From: Gemmatimonadota bacterium
Lineage (GTDB): Bacteria > Gemmatimonadota > Gemmatimonadetes > Gemmatimonadales > GWC2-71-9
Assembly (NCBI GenBank): GCA_029862935.1
Contig: JAOTWK010000025.1
Location: 1-17,864 of the forward strand
Length of the DNA: 17,864 bases
Direction: 5' to 3'
This document shows positions 14,069 through 17,864 of this stretch, piece after piece (the first letter of the stretch is position 1; each line of letters starts with the position of its first letter). A model generated the notes under the pieces. The model was not told the DNA's origin. It ran no database searches and worked only from the letters and a program-made list of their open reading frames with translations. The position numbers were made by a program, and so were the translations under genes.

Positions 14069-14491
14069 ATGAGCAAGATCTTCTTCTACGGCCTGTTTAT
14101 GGATCGGTCTCTTCTCACTGAGAAGGGTCTTCACCCAGAGATTATCGGGCCCGCAGTGCTACCCGACTACCGCATCCACATCGGCGAGCGAGCAACATTG
14201 CTGCGATCCGCTTCGAGTCGCGCCTATGGCATCGTGATGGAGCTCGCCGACCAGGAGGCTCGCGCGCTCTACTCGGAACCGAGTGTTCGCGAGTACATAC
14301 GAGAACGCGTACAGGTGGAGCTGTTGGACACAAGCGAAGCTGTCGAGGCGTCCTGCTACAACCTGCCGCGCGAGTTGGGCCTAGCCGGGGCGAATCCCGC
14401 TTACGCGACCGAGCTATCACAGTTGGTTGAGGCGCTGCAGTTCGATTCGGCATACGTCGAAGAAATCGCTGCGTTCGGCGAGGTGTCGTAG
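14069..14491 (+). CDS. Gamma-glutamylcyclotransferase-like (AIG2/GGCT fold) protein
   Basis: This is a 140-residue protein. It starts with FFYGLFMDRSLL, a form of the YGSLM-type substrate loop of gamma-glutamylcyclotransferase-like proteins. It continues with RAYGIVMELADQEARALYSEPSVREYIRERVQVELL (residues about 56-91), which matches the family's YG-x-x-xx-L then Glu-containing helix and Y-x-R segment. The family's catalytic Glu is normally in a D-x-x-E-G stretch; here the nearest candidate is the Glu of YSEPS, and the Gly is absent, so activity is uncertain. The rest is a helical tail. ATG 14069 is favoured over an in-frame GTG at 14051, which lies at the mini-attC. No attC follows for about 740 bases because of the tandem repeats downstream. 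Confidence 0.72.
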   Translation: MSKIFFYGLFMDRSLLTEKGLHPEIIGPAVLPDYRIHIGERATLLRSASSRAYGIVMELADQEARALYSEPSVREYIRERVQVELLDTSEAVEASCYNLPRELGLAGANPAYATELSQLVEALQFDSAYVEEIAAFGEVS

Positions 14492-14556
14492 TTTCGTGTC
14501 CGCGGGTCCCCAGTCCAATCGAGATGACGCCGCCGCTCGATGTCGGAAGGATCGAA

Positions 14557-15061
14557 CCGAATTCCGGCCGGTCGCCCCGAATGCAGCGTGGCGTGTTCCG
14601 AATGGCGATTGCCGTCCCGGGACCTCGGATTGGCGCGACTGGGATTCGGGTTGGCAAGCCCGAAACGCCGATCGCCACGTCCGGTTCTCGGGTCGACATG
14701 TCCGCCATTGGGCTCGGCGTACCGGGAACTCGGATCAGCATGCCCGCAGCTCGGATCACCGTGCCCGGCTCTTGGGCTACCAGGTCCGCCATTCCGCTCG
14801 GCGTGCGCAGAATTCGGATCGGGACGTCGAGTACTCCGATGGCCAGGGCCGGAACTCGGATCGGCACGGCCAACATTCGGATTGTGGCAGCCGATATTCC
14901 GACCGCCACGTCCCAAATTCGGCTCACCGTGCCCGGGACTTGGGTCGGCGCGCCTGGGATTCGGATCGTCGCATCCGACCTCCCGATCACCGCATACGGA
15001 ACGTCGATCGCCACATCCGGATTTCGGTTTGACCCGATCGGAATTCGGTGTGAGCCACCCC
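14557..15061. repeat. Tandem array of 21-bp units, about 23 copies
   Basis: From about 14557 to 15061 the sequence has a strict 21-base period without length changes from 14578 on. The consensus unit is near GGAATTCGGATCGGCACGTC plus C. Copies differ at 4-9 positions, so the array is old rather than freshly expanded. Bases 6, 9, 11, 15 and 20 of the unit are nearly fixed, and 3, 10, 14 and 19 vary most. All three + frames (14524-15120, 14540-15085, 14427-15032) and two on the other strand (to 14142 and 14401) stay open because the unit has no stops. The + frame from 14540 encodes a heptapeptide x-[LF]-G-S-[AP]-[CRH]-P in which the Gly codon varies only at its third base. On the other strand the heptad P-N-S-G-[HR]-[AG]-[DE] is read. 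I cannot say which, if any, is translated. Confidence 0.9.
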
Positions 15062-15232
15062 AAACGGCGGTTCGAGGTGCTGTAAGTCGAGTGGCGGTAT
15101 TGGTTTATACGGCATCGTGACCGGCGTCGCGCGTCAGCAGGGTTCCAAGGATATGGGCGGCCATGGAAGGGCCCGAGCCGGTGCGGGTGCGGGTGACCCT
15201 GCTCGTGGTGATTCGACCATGATTGAGCCGCT

Positions 15233-15376
15233 ACCTAACACGCGCATGGACCTGGCGGGTGCGTGCCGTTTCAAGGAAGTTGAGTGGTGATGTGCCTGCC
15301 GTTGATCCGCACACGTTCACCAAGCGGTGTGGCCAACGGGCGTGGCGCTCAGCAGGTCATGCGCGAGCCGTTAGGC
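15233..15376 (+). repeat. attC site, 143-bp family
   Basis: The left box ACCTAAC is at 15233-15239, followed by ACGCGCATGGACCTGGCGG. The right end is GCAGGTCATGCGCGAGCC then GTTAGGC at 15370-15376. The GAGCC variant before the right box is shared with the site at 214. Confidence 0.9.
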
Positions 15377-15425
15377 GGCGGAAGGCGCTATGCTGCGCAC
15401 CTTGCCGAGATTCAGAGGAGTACCA

Positions 15426-15815
15426 ATGATGAAGAGAGTCACTGGAATTGGAGGGATCTTCTTTCAAGCGAAGGACCCAACCGCACTCCGCGCCTGGTAC
15501 AAGACACACCTCGGTATTGATGTTCAAGATTGGGGCGGTGCTGCATTCCCTTGGGCGGACGCCAATGGCAGCCCTATGAAGGGGACCACGATCTGGTCTA
15601 TTGAAGCCGCCGACGGGGACCATTTCGCGCCGAGCAAGGCGCCGTTCATGGTCAACTATCGAGTGAACGACTTGTTCGCACTGCTTGACGCCCTTCGTGC
15701 GGAAGGCTGCAACGTACTGGAGAAGAGCGATGATTCTGAGTACGGAAAGATCGGGTGGGTCATCGATCCGGAGGGTAACAAGGTTGAGCTATGGCAGCCA
15801 CCAGCGGGGCAATGA
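15426..15815 (+). CDS. Glyoxalase/VOC (vicinal oxygen chelate) family protein
   Basis: This is a 129-residue protein with one VOC-type beta-alpha-beta-beta-beta pair of modules: GIGGIFFQAKDPTALRAWYKTHLGIDV at the start and KIGWVIDPEGNKVELWQPP at the end. The closing E (in VELW) and the DPEGN turn are the usual hallmarks; metal-ligand residues cannot be fixed without an alignment, and the first strand has no His (FFQA). It is close to glyoxalase/bleomycin-resistance-like environmental proteins, and its substrate is unknown. ATG 15426 is preceded by AGAGGAG; a longer frame from 15390 would start in non-conserved sequence. It forms a compact cassette with the attC at 15844. Confidence 0.85.
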   Translation: MMKRVTGIGGIFFQAKDPTALRAWYKTHLGIDVQDWGGAAFPWADANGSPMKGTTIWSIEAADGDHFAPSKAPFMVNYRVNDLFALLDALRAEGCNVLEKSDDSEYGKIGWVIDPEGNKVELWQPPAGQ

Positions 15816-15843
15816 TGCTCGGCGCCGGAACCGCCGCGCCGTC

Positions 15844-15986
15844 GCCTAACACGCGCATGGACCAGCCGAGCGCGTACGCTTTAGAGGAAACGGAATGCCT
15901 GAGCGCCTGGCCTTGATACGAGTACGTTCACCGATAAGCGCGTCTAGCGGGCTGTTCGCTCGCAGGTCATGCGCTGACCGTTAGGC
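15844..15986 (+). repeat. attC site, 143-bp family
   Basis: The left box GCCTAAC is at 15844-15850 and the right box GTTAGGC at 15980-15986. The boxes are perfect complements. The interior GCATGGACCAGCCGAGCGCG and GATACGAGTACGTTCACCGA is nearly identical to the site at 631, although the two lie 15 kb apart. Confidence 0.93.
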
Positions 15987-16044
15987 GACGCAATGCACCG
16001 CTCTCACCAAGCCAACCACCAACACGAAACGAAAGGAAACAACA

Positions 16045-16326
16045 ATGACAACGGCAATCATATTCCACGAAGTTCAAGATGGCACGATCTGGGCCAACGC
16101 CTGGAAGAAAGGACCAGGAAGCCGACATGAGATGTTCGGAAAGCTTGGAGTCAACTGTCGCAACTTCCGCGACCCCAAGAACCCCAATATGACAGGAATC
16201 ATGGCGGAGATACCCGATATGGGGAAATTCCAGGAGCTGCTACAGTCGGACGAGGGCACGAAAGCAATGCGGGAGGACGGCCTGAAGGTCGAGACGATGC
16301 GGATGTTGGTTGAGTTCACCCCATAA
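16045..16326 (+). CDS. Small dimeric alpha/beta-barrel-like protein
   Basis: This is a 93-residue protein. Its pattern is strand-helix-strand-strand-helix-strand: TTAIIFHEV, DGTIWANAWKKG, MTGIMAEIPDMGKFQELLQSDEGTKAMREDGL, then ETMRMLVEF. This is the architecture of ferredoxin-like dimeric barrels, such as ABM-like or other small cyclase or monooxygenase-related proteins. The helix MGKFQELLQSDEGTKAMREDG followed by a final strand is the clearest part. No catalytic residues can be named. AAAGGAAA precedes ATG 16045 at good distance. The cassette is complete: R' box at 15980, gene, then an attC 21 bases after the stop. Confidence 0.7.
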   Translation: MTTAIIFHEVQDGTIWANAWKKGPGSRHEMFGKLGVNCRNFRDPKNPNMTGIMAEIPDMGKFQELLQSDEGTKAMREDGLKVETMRMLVEFTP

Positions 16327-16347
16327 AAGGTCCAAATGACGGCGGCC

Positions 16348-16490
16348 GTCTAACACGCGCATGGACCTGGCGAGCGCGTACGTTTTGAAGGAAGTTGAGT
16401 GGTGATGCGCCTGGCGATGATCCCAGTGCGTTCACTGAGCGGCGTGGCCCGCGAGCTGGTCGCTCGCAGGTCATTCGCTGATCGTTAGAC
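16348..16490 (+). repeat. attC site, 143-bp family
   Basis: The left box GTCTAAC is at 16348-16354 and the right box GTTAGAC at 16484-16490. These are perfect complements of each other. The interior GGACCTGGCGAGCGCG and GAAGGAAGTTGAGTGGTGATG is shared with 214 and 15233. The right arm has CATTCGCTGATC where others have CATGCGCTGACC. Confidence 0.92.
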
Positions 16491-16499
16491 AGCGAGGTT

Positions 16500-16850
16500 A
16501 TGCGTATCACCGACATTGAGATGTATCGTGACGGTGGCTCTATTGAGTTCCGAGTTGAGCGTGATGGCAAGACGAATCACGTTTGGCTCGAGACACCATT
16601 TGCAGGAGAGCCGCGCGCCCTCCGTATTGATTCGATTGCTATCTCCAGAGGAGCGGCAGAAGTCTTTCGGCTCATGGATGACATTCAGGAGTGGTGGGAG
16701 TCATTACCGTCAGCTCTCCAGGGCAGAGCACTTGAGGCACTGGCCCACACGGGCGCTTTTTACAATCCGACCGGCGAGATGATGGAGGCCATAGATGTGA
16801 GCCGAGTGCTCCGCGTCCGAGACTATGTGTCCGAGAATCATGCCGCCTAA
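16500..16850 (+). CDS. Cassette protein of unknown function
   Basis: This is a 116-residue, probably cytoplasmic protein. The N-terminal part (1-52) looks beta-rich, with MRITDIEMYRDGGSIEFRVERDG then HVWLETPF. The C-terminal part is helical, with AAEVFRLMDDIQEWWESLPSAL and GEMMEAIDVSRVLRVRDYV. I recognise no family. ATG 16500 lies ten bases after the preceding R' box; spacing leaves room for only a weak Shine-Dalgarno (GCGAGG). The TAA stop (16848-16850) is part of the GCCTAAC left box of its attC, which supports the reading frame and cassette status. Confidence 0.75.
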   Translation: MRITDIEMYRDGGSIEFRVERDGKTNHVWLETPFAGEPRALRIDSIAISRGAAEVFRLMDDIQEWWESLPSALQGRALEALAHTGAFYNPTGEMMEAIDVSRVLRVRDYVSENHAA

Positions 16851-16985
16851 CACGCGCCTGAAGCTGTTGCGCACGTTCGAATGTGAGGACGACGTCATTC
16901 CTCGGCTGGACGGCACCAAGGTTCGTTCCACATCTTTCCGCATGACGAGTCATCACGCGCGCAGCTCAAGCGCTGACCGTTAGAT
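16845..16985 (+). repeat. attC site, second family (141 bp)
   Basis: The left box GCCTAAC is at 16845-16851 and is followed by ACGCGCCTGAAGCTG. The right end is GCGCAGCTCAAGCGCTGACC then GTTAGAT at 16979-16985. The interior CTCGGCTGGACGGC and CACATCTTTCCG groups it with 5469, and its right arm with 6087. Confidence 0.9.
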
Positions 16986-17008
16986 GCCCTAGAAGGCACG
17001 AGGATAGA

Positions 17009-17638
17009 ATGAGATTGCTTGTTTTTGGTTCAACCGGTGGTACAGGACGAGAGCTGCTGATCCAGGCTCTCGACCAGGACCATAGGGTTACGGCATATGC
17101 CCGTGATCCGGCGAAGATCGAGGACATACAGCATTCGTGCTTAACCGTTGTTCGTGGCGATGTGCTCGATGCGGTTACTGTCAAGAGCGCTGTAGCTGGA
17201 CACGAAGGCGTACTCGTGACCATTGGCACAGGCCCTTCGCGCACAACTCTTCGAGAGGAGGGAACACGAAACATCGTTCAGGCTACGCAGGGCACTGGTG
17301 TGAAACGTCTAATCTGTCAATCTTCGCTTGGCGTTGGAGATAGTCGAACCAACCTACCGTTTTTTACCAAGTACATCATTGTGGGCATATTCCTTCGACA
17401 CGCTTTCGCAGATCACGAACGTCAGGAAGCTGTCGTGAGACAAAGCTCGTTGGATTGGACAATTGTTCGCCCTCCTCACTTGAAGGACGGCCCGCGAACG
17501 GGAGTGTATCGGCACGGCTTTTCCACAACGGATAAGCGAATCAAAAACTGGATCTCACGTGCCGATGTGGCCGACTTCATGTTGAAACAACTTGTTGACG
17601 ACACGTACCTTCGTCAGGCACCTGGTGTGTCATACTAG
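17009..17638 (+). CDS. NAD(P)-binding atypical SDR (NmrA/SDR_a5-like) oxidoreductase
   Basis: This is a 209-residue cytoplasmic protein. The nucleotide-binding loop GSTGGTG is at residues 7-13 straight after the first strand, as in atypical short-chain dehydrogenases of the NmrA and flavin-reductase-like group. It is followed by VTAYARDP, LTVVRGDVLD, and GVLVTIGTG. The mid part has VKRLICQSSLGVGDSR, where classical SDRs have a catalytic Ser; the typical YxxxK pair is not evident. DWTIVRPPHLKDGPRTGVY and ISRADVADFMLKQLVDD close the family pattern. Length is usual. GAGGAT precedes ATG 17009, 24 bases after the attC at 16979. No attC is visible after its stop, unlike the preceding cassettes. Confidence 0.88.
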   Translation: MRLLVFGSTGGTGRELLIQALDQDHRVTAYARDPAKIEDIQHSCLTVVRGDVLDAVTVKSAVAGHEGVLVTIGTGPSRTTLREEGTRNIVQATQGTGVKRLICQSSLGVGDSRTNLPFFTKYIIVGIFLRHAFADHERQEAVVRQSSLDWTIVRPPHLKDGPRTGVYRHGFSTTDKRIKNWISRADVADFMLKQLVDDTYLRQAPGVSY

Positions 17639-17725
17639 ATTAGGTGCGACGCTGCCGAACAGGACGATGAACTGGTCCGCTCGTCCTCCAAATCTACTCC
17701 GCGACCGAGCAGCGAGGTAACCAGA

Positions 17726-17864
17726 ATGATCGTTGAAACCCGGTCGTTGCTGATTCGTTATCTGCTCGGAGGCCTGCTCGCATTCGGAGCCTTGAACGCC
17801 GTCGCTGGTGGTTACTATGGACTCTCCGGTGCCGAGGGCGTTCCCCTGGAGTTGCTTGAGGGAA
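17726..17864 (+). CDS. Membrane protein, N-terminal part (runs off the window)
   Basis: An open frame from ATG 17726 continues to the end of the window. The first 46 residues contain a hydrophobic segment (about residues 7-26, LLIRYLLGGLLAFGALNAVAGG) followed by YYGLSGAEGVPLELLEG. The GGYYGLSGAEGVPLE-x-LEG pattern is familiar from uncharacterised bacterial integral membrane proteins. The rest is missing, so no function is given. The upstream gap of 87 bases lacks a clear attC, so this may be the start of non-cassette chromosomal sequence or the next cassette. Confidence 0.6.
   Translation, partial: MIVETRSLLIRYLLGGLLAFGALNAVAGGYYGLSGAEGVPLELLEG

Larger units (their letters stand above)
214..16985 (+). 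mobile_element. Integron gene cassette array (attC cluster, no integrase seen)
   Basis: About ten clear and several degenerate attC-like sites punctuate this span, each placed shortly after a gene and all in the same orientation as the genes. No tyrosine recombinase (IntI) gene and no recognisable attI are visible, so within this window it is a CALIN-type cluster, or the interior of a longer integron. Many sites share sequence over their full length of about 143 bp, not just at the R boxes, which is typical of sedentary chromosomal integrons. The 7713-11981 operon lies inside the span but is not bounded by intact attC sites, so it may not be a cassette. Limits are set by the first and last recognised sites; the array probably continues on both sides. 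Confidence 0.85.

Noticed and set aside
14557..15061. CRISPR array
   Set aside because: Units are directly adjacent 21-mers with no spacers, and copies are too diverged.
1..17864. Toxin-antitoxin cassettes, common in sedentary integrons
   Set aside because: No paired small genes with toxin or antitoxin motifs were found; the small membrane proteins at 379, 5319 and 13199 have no partner gene.
1..17864. tRNA, rRNA or insertion sequences
   Set aside because: No cloverleaf, ribosomal RNA core sequence, transposase frame or terminal inverted repeat pair was recognised by eye.

Overview
This window is a stretch of a chromosomal-type integron cassette array, a cluster of attC sites without an integrase gene inside the window. 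Every credible gene lies on the + strand. The key signal is a dispersed, imperfect repeat that begins with an R''-type box (RYYTAAC-like, usually GCCTAAC or GTCTAAC) and ends with an R'-type box (GTTAGRY, usually GTTAGGC or GTTAGAC). It sits just downstream of most genes. One family of about 143 bp recurs at 214, 631, 13031, 15233, 15844 and 16348, with a truncated copy at 13487. A second family of about 140 bp occurs at 5469, 6087 and 16845. A short site (66 bp, at 2368) and a long one (161 bp, at 3607) are of other types. The near-constant attC sequence resembles sedentary arrays such as the Vibrio superintegron rather than clinical mobile integrons. High GC, TolB/PD40 lipoproteins, a MacA/MacB/TolC-like set and M1-like peptidases would fit Gemmatimonadota or a similar soil or sediment phylum. 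That assignment is inference; no phylogenetic marker is present.

Layout. 1-356: array edge with no convincing gene, ending in an attC with a decayed left box. 379-2433: a small membrane protein and a secreted M1-like metallopeptidase, each followed by an attC. 2580-3767: a zinc-independent MDR oxidoreductase and a long attC. 3802-5607: a TolB-like PD40 lipoprotein, a START/AHSA1-like secreted protein and a possible small membrane protein, with one attC at the end. 5655-6226: a DUF3788 protein and attC. 6239-7600: a CrtO-type acyltransferase-like membrane protein and an AlkD-like HEAT-repeat protein, both with degraded attC candidates. 7713-11981: a tight three-gene export operon (HlyD-type adaptor, MacB/FtsX-type permease, TolC-type channel) with no attC and no ATPase gene. 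12385-13173: a periplasmic N-acetylmuramoyl-L-alanine amidase and attC. 13199-14052: a small membrane protein, half an attC, a DUF488 gene and an 18-bp attC remnant. 14069-15376: a gamma-glutamylcyclotransferase-like gene, a 21-bp tandem repeat array of about 23 units and an attC. 15426-16985: three small cassettes (a glyoxalase/VOC protein, a dimeric alpha/beta-barrel-like protein and an unknown protein), each with an attC. 17009-17864: an NAD(P)-binding reductase and the start of a membrane protein, with no attC visible.

How the genes relate. Cassette genes appear functionally unrelated: small enzymes, lipid or cell-wall functions, and membrane proteins of unknown role. Each has its own ribosome-binding site, and in four cases the stop codon lies in the attC R'' box. 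The export operon is the only true operon. The most unusual parts are the stepwise attC decay (half site, 18-bp mini-site, boxes with point changes), the 21-bp repeat array that is open in several frames on both strands, and the ATPase-less export operon embedded in the array.
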